Positions 1-8,919 of a DNA stretch of 64,000 nt are shown here, one piece after another. Position 1 is the first letter of the stretch; every line of letters starts with the position of its first letter. The notes below the pieces were generated by a model. That model searched no databases and was not told the DNA's origin. It saw nothing but the letters and a program-made list of their open reading frames with translations. Origin of the DNA: Poriferisodalis sp965226645 (GTDB lineage Bacteria > Actinomycetota > Acidimicrobiia > Acidimicrobiales > Poriferisodalaceae); the NCBI GenBank assembly GCA_965226645.1, contig CBDDDL010000003.1:620001-684000 (forward strand), in the 5' to 3' direction. Made by a program: the position numbers and the translations under genes.

Positions 1-19
1 CCTTGATTGCAACCACTCT

Positions 20-1792
20 TCAGCCGTCCTCGAGCGTTTCGCGGGTGACCAAGGCAATCCGGCATCCGTCCGGCGACCCTTCGTAGTCTCCGAATCTGAG
101 GTCCGAAAGGATGACCGGCCAAACAGGCTTCTCCTCGGTTCCGTCGTCGAGCACCGTGTAGAGACCGGGTCCGTCATCGAAGGAGATGCGCTTGCCGTCG
201 GGTGTCCAGCTGGGCGAGGTTGCGGTGCCCTCACCCCGCCTCAGCTCAGCCTCATTGCGGCCATCAGCGTCGATCACCACCACGTAGCGGTCGCGCCACC
301 CGCTATCAGGATCTTCTGGATCGGCATCGAGGTTCTGACGCTCGAAGACAATGCGCTGGCTATCGGGCGACCACGACGGCTTGACGTCAGTCGCAATCGA
401 GTTCGTGAGCTGGACTTCTCCGGTGCCGTCGGCATTGGTGACGAAGAGGTGGGCGACAGGTTCATCATCGTTGATCCACACGCCGGTAAGGCGGCTGAAC
501 GCGATGCGGCTGCCGTCGGGCGACCATGACGGTTGAGAACCCCCAGCGAGCCGAACCGCATCCGTGCCATCGACTCGCGCTGTCCAAATGCCATCGCCGC
601 TTATGTATGCAATCCGGCTGCAATCGGGCGACCAGTCGAGCTGCGATGCATCGAGGTCGCCGAGGACAGCTGCCGGCTCTTCGCCGAGTTCAATGTCGCA
701 CGTCACCTCGCTGTTTGCACTGTTGAGGTACGTCTCGATTGCAGCGTCAGAGATGGCTGCGTTGCCTCCGAAGACGTGCGCGGTGAGCGTGTCATTGCCG
801 CTTGGTGCGATGTCGGCGCGGAGGTCGTCGAGATAGTCGGCTGTTGCGGCGGGGATTCTGTCGGGGTCGGCGAGCAGCAGCGGTGTGCACAAGCGGGCCA
901 GCAGAGGGGCGGCGCTGAACGAGTCGAATGGGACATGAGCGCGGGCCAAGGCCACGCGTCGAGCGGTGAAACACGTCTGGTCATAACCGTGGGTAACAAG
1001 CTCGGCGGCCTTGAGCGCCGTGTCGTATCGACTGGTTCCCGCGAGCCGCGTCACTTCAACCCCGAGCGCGATCAAGGCGTCCTCGACATCTTGATGGAGT
1101 GCAGCGGTGCCACCCATGACCACGACATGCTCAGTCCCGACGCTCACGAGATAGCTGGCCACGCCCGGGTGCAGCCGGTCGGGCGGAGTGAGCAGCACTG
1201 GATGAGGGCCGCGTGCCGCAAACGCACCAGCCACGAGAGCGTCCGCGAAAACCTCACCGCTGGCCACAATGGCGGTGCGTCCCAGAATGCCCATGTCGCC
1301 GGGCTCGCCGAGCCGCTGCGCAGCCGCAACACTCGTGGCGTACTGGTTGGCGCGAGTCACTCGGTCGACGGTCATGCCGAGGGCCTCGAGGGAAGCTGCC
1401 ACGGTGGGTCCTACACCTGCGATGTCACTGTCGGCGCCCACGATCAACACGTGCCGCACCCCGGTGCGCTGCAGGAACTCAGTGGCGTCGGCTCGCAATG
1501 TGCCCGGCGGCGTCGTCAGCACTGGTGCACCCAACGATCCAGCCAGCGGTGCCGCGACGACGGCATCGGTCCAGTTGAGGCCTGAAACCATCACCACCGA
1601 GTCGAGCGTGCCGCCCGCATGGGCGGCGACTGCCTCGGCCACCAGCAGGGACGTCGCGTAACGGTCCGCGCCGCCGTAACGCGTCACTTCGACCTCGGCC
1701 AAGGTCTGTACGGCACCTGCCGCCGTGGCCGGCGCCAGCACGCTGGCAGATGCGACGAGCATGGAGGTGAGGAGCGTGAAGCATCTGCGCAT
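20..1792 (-). CDS. CWB2-repeat surface protein with TolB/WD40-like propeller
   Basis: The product is 590 aa and exported: residues 1-27 form a signal peptide (Arg-Arg followed by a hydrophobic stretch to ATAAGA). Residues about 35-355 hold three cell-wall-binding-repeat-2 modules (RYGGADRYATS, VSGLNWTDAV, VVMGGTAAL). The C-terminal third carries PD40/TolB-like propeller repeats (WSPDGSRIAF, WSPDSQRIVF, WTPDGKRISF). CWB2 modules anchor proteins non-covalently to the wall in Gram-positives; the propeller ligand is unknown. The ATG follows a GGGAAG ribosome site. The gene lies 43 bp downstream of its larger paralogue at 1836-5027, so the two probably share a transcript. Unlike that paralogue it ends in the propeller with no peptidase. 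The reading frame continues past the TGA to the window edge, so the C terminus may be truncated. Confidence 0.8.
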   Translation of the reverse strand: MRRCFTLLTSMLVASASVLAPATAAGAVQTLAEVEVTRYGGADRYATSLLVAEAVAAHAGGTLDSVVMVSGLNWTDAVVAAPLAGSLGAPVLTTPPGTLRADATEFLQRTGVRHVLIVGADSDIAGVGPTVAASLEALGMTVDRVTRANQYATSVAAAQRLGEPGDMGILGRTAIVASGEVFADALVAGAFAARGPHPVLLTPPDRLHPGVASYLVSVGTEHVVVMGGTAALHQDVEDALIALGVEVTRLAGTSRYDTALKAAELVTHGYDQTCFTARRVALARAHVPFDSFSAAPLLARLCTPLLLADPDRIPAATADYLDDLRADIAPSGNDTLTAHVFGGNAAISDAAIETYLNSANSEVTCDIELGEEPAAVLGDLDASQLDWSPDCSRIAYISGDGIWTARVDGTDAVRLAGGSQPSWSPDGSRIAFSRLTGVWINDDEPVAHLFVTNADGTGEVQLTNSIATDVKPSWSPDSQRIVFERQNLDADPEDPDSGWRDRYVVVIDADGRNEAELRRGEGTATSPSWTPDGKRISFDDGPGLYTVLDDGTEEKPVWPVILSDLRFGDYEGSPDGCRIALVTRETLEDG

Positions 1793-1835
1793 GTCGGCTT
1801 CCCGTGATCAGCTGGGCGCGGCGATTGCCGCGCAT

Positions 1836-4800
1836 TCAGTTCGATTTGACAATGGTGACCGTGTGGCTGTCACCGTCGTCGTCAGTGACCGTGATGGTGT
1901 AGCCCCTGACCGTCAGAGACTCGCCGACTGCGAGCAGCGGGTATTGCTCGAGGTTGCCGTTTCCGTCGTCGGTGGCGAACTTGATAGGCCTGCGGCCGCC
2001 GCCCAGGGTCGGATCGACCGTGTAGACGAGCACACGTTCGGTGGCCAACTCTGAGTCAACGTCGTGCGGCCAGACAGCGTCGTAGCTGCTCTCGCGTCGG
2101 CTCTCCATGACGATGATGGCGTCGTGGCTCGCCGGCAGCGCAGCCATGGCGATTCCGCCCGCCGGACGGGACAGGGGTACGAGCCGAACCGTGGCCTCGG
2201 CTGCACTGATGCACTGAACCTGTGGCTCGGACAGCCATCCGAGCTGCCATCGGCTCCAGCCGAGCATTGCGCGGTACGACCTAGCGTCGATCTGCCCCCT
2301 TGCGGGGTACCGGGCCGACAATCCCATTAGACCGACGCTTATGCCGTACCAGTCGTGACCAGGAGGCAACTCGGGGGCTGCGACCTGACCGCCGGGACGA
2401 CCAAAGACGCCGTAGTCGTACAAATCGGGCAGGCCGAGCACGTGGATGAACTCGTGAATCAGGACCCTGGACCAGCTGTGGAGCTCGCTAGAGCCCCCCT
2501 TGAGCTGGGTGTAGATCGTCGCACTGCCCATGCTGCTGCCGTCAGCCGACGTGAGGCCCCCTGCATGACCCGCAAAGAAACGACTGCCTGGCAGGACGAT
2601 CACCACTGCACCGAACTCAGAGAAGTCGACTTCGGGATCGGCGAGAGCGACAGCTTCCTGGTTGATCGTCAGCGATATCCCACCGAGCGTGATGGTGTAA
2701 TGCTCTGTCGGATTCGGGGCGCGCAGCCACTCGTGGTGCGGTACGAATTCGATGTCGAGCTTCCCGTAGCTCATGGCCTCCAGGTAGGCCTCTGCGCCAT
2801 CGAAATCGCCCATGGCGGCTTCGGCGCGGGTGCTGTGCTCGGCACGAGCGTCAGGGAAGTCCACGAAGAGAACTGCGACGCGCAATGTGCCTTCCAGTGA
2901 CGGCACATAGCTCCTGACCGGGAATCCAATGCCTGCACCCCCGCCCAGAGTCGGTCGGCAGTCCTCGGCAACCGCAGCAGGCCTCAACCGGGGCACTCGC
3001 GTCACATAGGCGCGCGCGCGATCGCCCTGGTGCGTGTTGCGTTCAAACAGAATGCTGCGACCGTCGGGGGACCACTCCGGAGTGCGAACGATCGTGAAAG
3101 TGCCTCGAAACGTCTCCGTCACAACATGACTGGAGAACGTGAAGGCCTGCGCCGACGACCTGCCGTCGAGGTAGGTGATGGCAATGCCCTTGTCGATTCT
3201 GGTGCCGTCCTCGTAGGTTTCGTCCTTGACGAACTCAAGCGTCGTCAAAGCGATCGCAGTGCCATCAGGCGACCACGAGTAGCCCGGGCTCTGCGCAACC
3301 AGTACCGCCACGGGCCGCGGGTATGTACCGTCGGGGCGCATGATCCACAGATCGCCGTCCGAGCCATAGGCGATCAAGTCGCCGCGTGGCGACCATTAAG
3401 GCTCGTGCTCGGCAACTCCGCCGCGTGTCAGCGGGGTTTCGTTACGACCATCGGCATCGATGGAGACGAGATACTCATCGCGCACATTGAAGGAGTACGT
3501 CCGTGGCGTTGCCTCAAGGTTGTGGCGCTGGAACACAATCTGTTCGCCGTCGGGTGACCACGACGGCGAATCGTCGTCAGCTACCGCATCAGTCAACTGG
3601 ACTTGGCCCGTGCCATCGGCGTTGACAACGAAGATGTGGCTCATCGGCTCGCTGTGAACGAATTCCCCGCTGTAGCGAGAGAACGCGAGCCTTGAGCCGT
3701 CGGGTGACCACGCGTGCGATCCATCCTCTTCGTCCTGGCTGTAGCCGCCGGTGACGCGGACGGGATCTGAGCCGTCCAGGTCCGCCGTCCAGATCGCCGC
3801 TTCTTCATCGAGATACGCGATGCGGGTGCAATCAGGTGACCACACGGGGTTGCTCGCAAAGCCATCACCGAGGAGTTCGCGGGGCTTGTTGCCGAGTTCG
3901 AAGTCGCACATCACATCGCTCTGTCCCGTTGAGAACGACGTTGTTGTGGTGCCCGACCGGAGGTAGGCATTGATCGCGGTCTGAGATACAGCGGCGTTTC
4001 CGCCAAGTACGCGCACGTCGATTGATGCGTCGCCGCTTGACGCTGCGGTGTTGCGGGCCTGAGTGAGGTATTCGGCCGTAGCAGCAGGTATTGCGCCCGG
4101 ATCGGCGAGCAACAACGGTGCGCACAGCCGGGCCAGCAGCGGGGCAGCACTGAACGAGTCGAATGGGACCCGGGCGCGGGCCAAGCCGATGCGTCTGCTC
4201 GTGAAGCACCCATCGTCGTAGCGGCCGGTGACGAGGTTGGCGGCCTCGACTGCGGTGTCGTATCGGGTGGCGCCGTCGAGTCGTGTCACATTGACGCCGA
4301 GGGCCGTGATGGAGTCGCTGACGGCGTCACTCAGAGCGGCGGTGCCGCCCATGATCACGACGTGCTCGATCTCAGCGTTGCTGAGGTAACTGGCGACGCC
4401 TTGGTGCAGGCGGGTGCGGGGTGTGAGCAGCACGGGGTGGGGACCGCGGGCGGCAAAGGCGCCTGCTACGAGAGCGTCAGCAAATACTTCGCCGCTGGCC
4501 ACGATGGCAGTGCGTCCGAGGCCGCCCATGTCGCCGGGCGTGCCGAGCCGGTTCGCTGCCGCGGTGCCGGTGGCGTACTGGTCCACGCGCGTCACCCGCT
4601 CCGCCGTGATGCCGAGGGCTTCAAGGCCCGCGACCACAGTGGAGCCGACGCCGTCTGAATCGCTGTCGGCACCCAGGATCAATGCACGTGAGACCCCGGT
4701 GCGCCGCAGGAACGCAGCGGCGTCCGCACGCAGCTCGCCCGGCGGAGTCGCCAGCACCGGTGCGCCGAGCGATCCCGCCAGCGGAGCGGCGACGACGGCG

Positions 4801-5027
4801 TCGGTCCAGTTGCGTCCTGAGACCAACACGACGGAGTCGAGACTTCCGCCAGCATGGGCGGCGACCGCTTCGGCCACGAGCAGCGAGGTCGCGTACCGGT
4901 CTGCGCCGCCATAGCGCGACGCATCAAGATCAGCAGGCCGTTGCGATGCTCCCACTGTGACGACCGGCACGAGCACAGCGCTAGCCATCGCAACAGCCAG
5001 AACTATGGTCAACATGCATCGGTGCAT
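1836..5027 (-). pseudogene. CWB2-propeller-M6 metallopeptidase surface protein, interrupted by in-frame TAA
   Basis: One reading frame runs from the ATG at 5027 to the stop at 1836 and is broken only by TAA at 3396-3398. The upstream half (543 aa) has a signal peptide, three CWB2 modules and propeller repeats. The downstream half resumes in the same frame inside a propeller repeat (WSPRGDLIAYGSDG) and continues into an M6-like zinc peptidase with HEFIHVLGLPD, an HExxHxxGxxD motif whose HExxH codons are at 2442-2456. In the paralogue at 20-1792 the residue before the Trp is sense (PSW), so the stop replaces one residue of a repeat. A separate downstream gene is unlikely, because its only start would be a TTG in mid-repeat without a ribosome site. 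The predicted role is an extracellular wall-attached protease. Whether the stop is a real mutation, a sequencing error or is read through cannot be decided here. Confidence 0.8.
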
Positions 5028-5033
5028 GAGAGG

Positions 5034-5039
5034 AATCTA
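5034..5039 (-). promoter_or_regulatory. -10-like TAGATT, leaderless start of the CWB2-M6 gene
   Basis: On the minus strand TAGATT is followed by exactly 6 nt and then the ATG at 5027. No Shine-Dalgarno precedes this ATG. A TAnnnT hexamer ending 6-8 nt before the start codon is the expected geometry for a leaderless actinobacterial transcript. No convincing -35 box was seen. Confidence 0.5.
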
Positions 5040-5118
5040 CGCACTGTCCGAGATTGCAGACTGCGGGCTCAGCTGTACTCCGGCCGTAATTCGCAGCAGT
5101 GGCTCAAACAGGCACGGG

Positions 5119-5124
5119 TACCCT
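5119..5124 (+). promoter_or_regulatory. -10-like TACCCT, leaderless start of the his operon
   Basis: TACCCT is followed by 7 nt and the GTG at 5132, the start that gives the usual HisD N terminus (VLKRLDLRG). A more upstream in-frame GTG at 5099 would place this hexamer inside the gene. The identical string ACGGGTACCCTC also occurs at 30055-30066 upstream of the ABM gene. Confidence 0.5.
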
Positions 5125-5131
5125 CGGCGCG

Positions 5132-6436
5132 GTGCTCAAGCGGCTGGATCTCCGGGGTCGGAGCGATCAATTTGCCGATGTTCTGCCGCGCCCCGGGACG
5201 GGTGTTGCGGTGTCATCGGTGGCCGTCCGCGAGCTGATCTCCCACGTCCGTGATGGCGGCGACGCAGCTGTCCGGGAACTCACTGCCCGCTTCGACGGCG
5301 CTGACGTGCCCGACACGTTGGTGCCGGCGAGCGAGCTTCAGGCTGCTTGGGCTGGACTGTCGTCTGCGCTGCGTTCGGCGATGGAGACAGCGCACCGGCG
5401 CATCCTGGAGTTTCATCGCACTGAGGCCACAGCGGGCCACACCTATGAACGCGACGGTGTCACCGTTCGCTCGATCAGCCAGCCGGTGGACCGAGCTGGC
5501 GTGTACGTGCCAGGCGGATTGGCCGCTTACCCGTCCACGGTGCTCATGACCGTGCTGGTCGCTCAAGCGGCCGGCGTGGATGACATCGTGCTCTGCTCCC
5601 CTCCAGGTCCCAACGGCAACCTGTCGCCATCGGTGATGGCAGCCGCGCACCTGTGCGGTGTCACCGAAGTCCACCGGGTCGGCGGCGTGCAGGCTGTTGC
5701 GGCGCTGGCGTACGGCACCGAGACCATCCGTCCGGCGGATGTCGTGGCTGGGCCTGGCAATGCCTGGGTCGCGACCGCAAAACAGCTTGTGGCCACAGAC
5801 GTGGGCGTCGCGTCTGCGTTCGCGGGACCCTCGGAGATCGTCGTGATCGCCGACGGGACGTGCCCGCCGGCCGCTGCAGCCACCGATGTCGTGCTGCAGG
5901 CCGAGCACGGTCCCGGCGGCCGGGCCTGGCTCGTGACGTGGGATGCCGCCTGCGCTGATGCCGTCTGCGAGGCAATCTCCCAGATTGTCGAATTGTCTCC
6001 GCGGCGTGACGAGACCCTGGCCACCTTGGAGGCCGACGGCTTCGTGTGCCTCGTTGACGGCCCCGCCCAGGCTGCCGAAGTCGCCAACTTCGTTGCGCCC
6101 GAACATCTCCAGCTCATGTGCGACGGCGCCCACGAACTGCTGGGCAGCATCCGTCACGCCGGCGCTGTGTTTGTCGGGCCGTGGTCACCGGCGTCGGTTG
6201 GCGACTATGTGGCCGGGCCGTCGCACGTGCTGCCCACTGCTGGCACTGCCCGATTTGCGGGAGCGCTCACCACCAGCGATTTTGCCAAGCGCATGCATGT
6301 AGTGGAGGTCTCCGAGGAAGGCTTCGACCTGCTCGCGCCCGCAGTGGCAGAGCTCGCCGAGGCCGAGGGACTGTGGGCACACGCCGCCTCGGTCTCACGC
6401 CGCAAGGAGTGGATCGCGTCCGGAGTGCGGCCGTGA
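5132..6436 (+). CDS. hisD: Histidinol dehydrogenase
   Basis: HisD oxidises L-histidinol to L-histidine in two NAD-dependent steps, the last reactions of histidine synthesis, in the cytoplasm. The 434-aa protein has the family landmarks VPGGLAAYPS, AGPGNAWVATAK, AGPSEIVV, QAEHGPGG (metal and catalytic region) and APEHLQLM, plus the C-terminal GDYVAGPSHVLPT. The start at 5132 was chosen over the GTG at 5099 because it matches the family N terminus and sits 7 nt after a -10-like hexamer. It is the first gene of the his cluster and its TGA overlaps the hisC GTG (GTGA). hisG, hisE and hisI are not in the window. Confidence 0.95.
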   Translation: MLKRLDLRGRSDQFADVLPRPGTGVAVSSVAVRELISHVRDGGDAAVRELTARFDGADVPDTLVPASELQAAWAGLSSALRSAMETAHRRILEFHRTEATAGHTYERDGVTVRSISQPVDRAGVYVPGGLAAYPSTVLMTVLVAQAAGVDDIVLCSPPGPNGNLSPSVMAAAHLCGVTEVHRVGGVQAVAALAYGTETIRPADVVAGPGNAWVATAKQLVATDVGVASAFAGPSEIVVIADGTCPPAAAATDVVLQAEHGPGGRAWLVTWDAACADAVCEAISQIVELSPRRDETLATLEADGFVCLVDGPAQAAEVANFVAPEHLQLMCDGAHELLGSIRHAGAVFVGPWSPASVGDYVAGPSHVLPTAGTARFAGALTTSDFAKRMHVVEVSEEGFDLLAPAVAELAEAEGLWAHAASVSRRKEWIASGVRP

Positions 6437-7506
6437 AACCGGCAGTGCGGGACGACCTGCGCTTGCTGGAGGGCTATCACTCGCCGCAGATCGACGTGGA
6501 AGTGCGGCTCAACACCAACGAGGCTCCGTTTCCGCCCCCAGCCGAATTCACCGAGGCCCTCGCATCCGAGCTGCGCCGCGTCGAGTGGCACCGCTACCCG
6601 GACCGGACCGCCAGTGCGCTGCGGGCCGACCTCGCCAAGCTGCACAGCACCGAACCCGAGCGCATCTTCGTGGCAAACGGTTCCAACGAAGTACTCCAAA
6701 CCATCTGCCTGACCTATGGCGGGGCCGGTCGCAGCGTTGCCACGTTCGAGCCCACCTATGCGATGTACGGCCAGATCGCTCGCAGCACGCAGAGCTCAGT
6801 AGTCGAGGGCGAACGCCACGTCGACGGCAGCGTCAGCGTCTACGAGCTCGAGCGCATCGTCGAGCGGCACCAGCCCTCGATCGTGTTCCTGTGCTCGCCC
6901 AACAACCCCACTGGCACACCCGAGCGACTCGAGGTGCTCGAACGGGCGCTGGAGATTTCACCGGGCCTTGTCGTCGTCGACGAGGCCTACGGCCAATTCG
7001 CCGACTGGAGCGCCATCGACCTCTGCAACGACGCTGGAGGGCCCGACAACCTCGTCGTCACCCGCACGTATTCCAAGACGTGGGCGATGGCAGGGGCGCG
7101 ATTGGGCTATTCGGTGACCCCTGCAGGCATGGCCGCCGAGTTCGAAAAAGTCGTGCTGCCCTACCACGTCGACACGTTCAAGCAGATTGCCGGCCGGGTT
7201 GCGCTGAGATTCGCGGATCAGATGGAACATCGAGTGGCGGCGATCGTGTCCGAGCGCGAGCGAATCTCCGCTGAATTGGCCCGGATGCGGTTCGACGTCT
7301 GGCCCTCGCAGTCGAATTTCGTCCTGTTCCGCACCAGCCCCACCGGGCACAACGGCGACGATGTCTGGCAAGCGCTCGTCGACCGTTCAATCCTCGTGCG
7401 GAACTGCTCCGCGTGGCCCCGGCTCGCTGACTGCCTGCGGGTCACGGTGGGCACGCCGCTGGAGAACGATCGCTTCCTTGAGTCCCTGACGGAGATCTTG
7501 GCATGA
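6433..7506 (+). CDS. hisC: Histidinol-phosphate aminotransferase
   Basis: This 357-aa fold-type I PLP aminotransferase converts imidazole acetol phosphate plus glutamate to histidinol phosphate. The PLP lysine lies in TYSKTWAMAGARLGY, the classic SKxxxxAGxRxGY motif. Upstream are LNTNEAPFPPP (substrate), SPNNPTG and VVDEAYGQF. The start is the GTG overlapping the hisD stop (GTGA), although the frame is open further upstream inside hisD. Its TGA overlaps the ATG of a 31-codon microORF (ATGA), so the junction is translationally coupled on both sides. Length is normal for the family. Confidence 0.93.
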   Translation: MKPAVRDDLRLLEGYHSPQIDVEVRLNTNEAPFPPPAEFTEALASELRRVEWHRYPDRTASALRADLAKLHSTEPERIFVANGSNEVLQTICLTYGGAGRSVATFEPTYAMYGQIARSTQSSVVEGERHVDGSVSVYELERIVERHQPSIVFLCSPNNPTGTPERLEVLERALEISPGLVVVDEAYGQFADWSAIDLCNDAGGPDNLVVTRTYSKTWAMAGARLGYSVTPAGMAAEFEKVVLPYHVDTFKQIAGRVALRFADQMEHRVAAIVSERERISAELARMRFDVWPSQSNFVLFRTSPTGHNGDDVWQALVDRSILVRNCSAWPRLADCLRVTVGTPLENDRFLESLTEILA

Positions 7507-7598
7507 CGCAGGCGACAACGGCATTCGAGGTGCGAAACGCCAGCGGAGGCCGCAGGCTGATGCGAACGATGTCGATCGACGCAGAGGTGTCCCGATGA
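7503..7598 (+). CDS. 31-codon microORF bridging hisC and hisB
   Basis: The ATG at 7503 overlaps the hisC stop (ATGA) and its own TGA at 7596-7598 overlaps the hisB ATG at 7595 (ATGA). It therefore fills the 88-bp gap exactly, with a 4-nt overlap at each end. The product begins MTQATTAFEVRNAS. This loosely resembles the HisB N terminus (MTAEATLPRRTAS), so it may be a diverged copy of the hisB 5' end that survives as a coupling cistron. No function is recognised, and chance conservation of an open frame this short is possible. Confidence 0.45.
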   Translation: MTQATTAFEVRNASGGRRLMRTMSIDAEVSR

Positions 7599-8206
7599 CT
7601 GCAGAGGCAACGTTGCCCCGCCGGACGGCCAGCGTGCAACGCAACACTGCCGAGACGCAGATCGAACTCTCGATCGACATCGACGGCAGCGGCCGCAATG
7701 ACATCTCGACCGGTCTGCCGTTCTTCGACCACATGCTGGCCCAGCTCTCCAAGCACGCACGCTTCGACGTCGATCTGCGCACCGAGGGCGATCTCGAGAT
7801 CGACGCCCACCACACCGTCGAGGACACGGGTATCGCCTTCGGGGAGGCCCTGCGCACAGCGTGGGGCGACAAGGCGGGAGTACGGCGCTTCGCGTCGATC
7901 ACGGTGCCGCTCGACGAAGCTGCCGTCGAGGTCATCTTGGACCTGTCGGGCCGCCCGTACCTGCACTATGACGTCGACCCCCCAGGCGAGAAGATTCTGG
8001 GCGACCCGCCATTCGACCCGCAGCTGTGCGAAGAGTTCTGGCGTGGTCTGGTGATGGCGGCGGGCATCACGCTGCACATCGTGATGATTCGGGGTCGCAA
8101 CACCCATCACATCATCGAGTCCAGCTTCAAAGGAGTGGCGCGAGCGTTCTATGACGCGGTGTGCATCGCCGACGACGTGCTGCCGTCGACCAAGGGCGTC
8201 CTATGA
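7595..8206 (+). CDS. hisB: Imidazoleglycerol-phosphate dehydratase
   Basis: This 203-aa monofunctional IGPD removes water from imidazole glycerol phosphate to give imidazole acetol phosphate. The metal-binding and catalytic motifs are complete: FFDHMLAQLSKH, DAHHTVEDTGIAFGEAL, RGRNTHHIIESSFKG. There is no N-terminal histidinol-phosphatase domain, as is usual in actinobacteria. Its start overlaps the stop of the upstream microORF. hisH begins 11 nt after its stop with its own weak AGAGG ribosome site. Confidence 0.95.
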   Translation: MTAEATLPRRTASVQRNTAETQIELSIDIDGSGRNDISTGLPFFDHMLAQLSKHARFDVDLRTEGDLEIDAHHTVEDTGIAFGEALRTAWGDKAGVRRFASITVPLDEAAVEVILDLSGRPYLHYDVDPPGEKILGDPPFDPQLCEEFWRGLVMAAGITLHIVMIRGRNTHHIIESSFKGVARAFYDAVCIADDVLPSTKGVL

Positions 8207-8216
8207 GAGGTCTTCG

Positions 8217-8867
8217 GTGAGCGGTGCCGCTGCCGCGCAGCCGCTCGTGGCCGTCCTCGACTACGGAATCGGCAACCTGCGCTCAGCACAAAAGGGTCTC
8301 GAACGGGTAGGTGCAGATGCCCGTCTCACGTCGGACTCGGGGTTGATCCGAGATGCCGACGCGGTCGTGCTTCCCGGTGTCGGCCATTTCGGCACCTGCA
8401 TGCGGCAGCTGCGCGCCACCGGCCTCGAAGAGCCAGCCCTCGATGCCGTCGAGAGTGGCCGCCCGTTCTTGGGTATTTGCGTCGGTATGCAGATGCTGTT
8501 TGAGGACTCGGCTGAAGCTCCCGGAGTCAGGGGGCTCGCCGTGCTGCCGGGCTCGGTGCGCCTCTTGCCTGAGGGCGTCGTGCGGCCCCAGATGCAATGG
8601 AATCGCCTCGACGTGCGCCGGCCTGATTGCCCGTTGCTGGCGGGGCTCACCGACGGCGCGTGGATGTACTTCGTTCACAGCTATGCGGCCCACACGTCCG
8701 ACGAGCTGGTGGCCGCCACGTGCGACTACCCGACACCGATCACCGCCGCGGTCGAGCGCGGCCGGCTGTGGGCCACCCAATTCCATCCCGAGAAGTCGGG
8801 CGACGCGGGCAAGCGCCTTGCGCAGAACTTCGTGGATGCCATCGTCGCCTCGAGCTGCAATCGATGA
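8217..8867 (+). CDS. hisH: Imidazole glycerol phosphate synthase, glutaminase subunit
   Basis: This 216-aa class I glutamine amidotransferase supplies ammonia to HisF. The nucleophile Cys is in LGICVGMQMLFE and the His/Glu pair is in ATQFHPEKSG. LDYGIGNLRS near the N terminus is characteristic of HisH. The GTG at 8217 was chosen because an AGAGG lies about 7 nt upstream and the protein then begins just before the conserved core. The frame is open further upstream within hisB. The last codons (SCNR-stop) are the first copy of a 14-bp repeat that runs through to hisA. Confidence 0.93.
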   Translation: MSGAAAAQPLVAVLDYGIGNLRSAQKGLERVGADARLTSDSGLIRDADAVVLPGVGHFGTCMRQLRATGLEEPALDAVESGRPFLGICVGMQMLFEDSAEAPGVRGLAVLPGSVRLLPEGVVRPQMQWNRLDVRRPDCPLLAGLTDGAWMYFVHSYAAHTSDELVAATCDYPTPITAAVERGRLWATQFHPEKSGDAGKRLAQNFVDAIVASSCNR

Positions 8868-8919
8868 GCTGCAATCGATGAGCTGCATTAGATGAGCTGC
8901 ACTAGGTGAGGGTGGCGAC
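8850..8919 (+). repeat. 14-bp period repeat forming a chain of four overlapping mini-ORFs between hisH and hisA
   Basis: Consecutive 14-nt units begin at 8850, 8864, 8878, 8892 and 8906, and hisA starts at 8920. The first four are near-identical (GAGCTGCAATCG core); the fifth keeps only the length and the RTGA. Each unit from 8864 encodes a start, four codons and a stop, and that stop overlaps the next start by the 4 nt ATGA or GTGA. The products are MSCNR, MSCIR, MSCTR and (GTG start) VRVAT. The hisH TGA at 8865-8867 overlaps the first mini-ORF and the last mini-ORF's TGA overlaps the hisA GTG. Six codons minus a 4-nt overlap equals 14 nt, so any copy number preserves the chain. Confidence 0.85.

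Noticed and set aside
5099..5131. Upstream GTG as the hisD start
   Set aside because: It adds 11 residues not typical of HisD and would bury the TACCCT hexamer inside the coding region.
8850..8919. CRISPR-like interpretation of the short direct repeats
   Set aside because: Units are 14 bp without spacers and lie inside a biosynthetic operon; the start/stop structure explains them.
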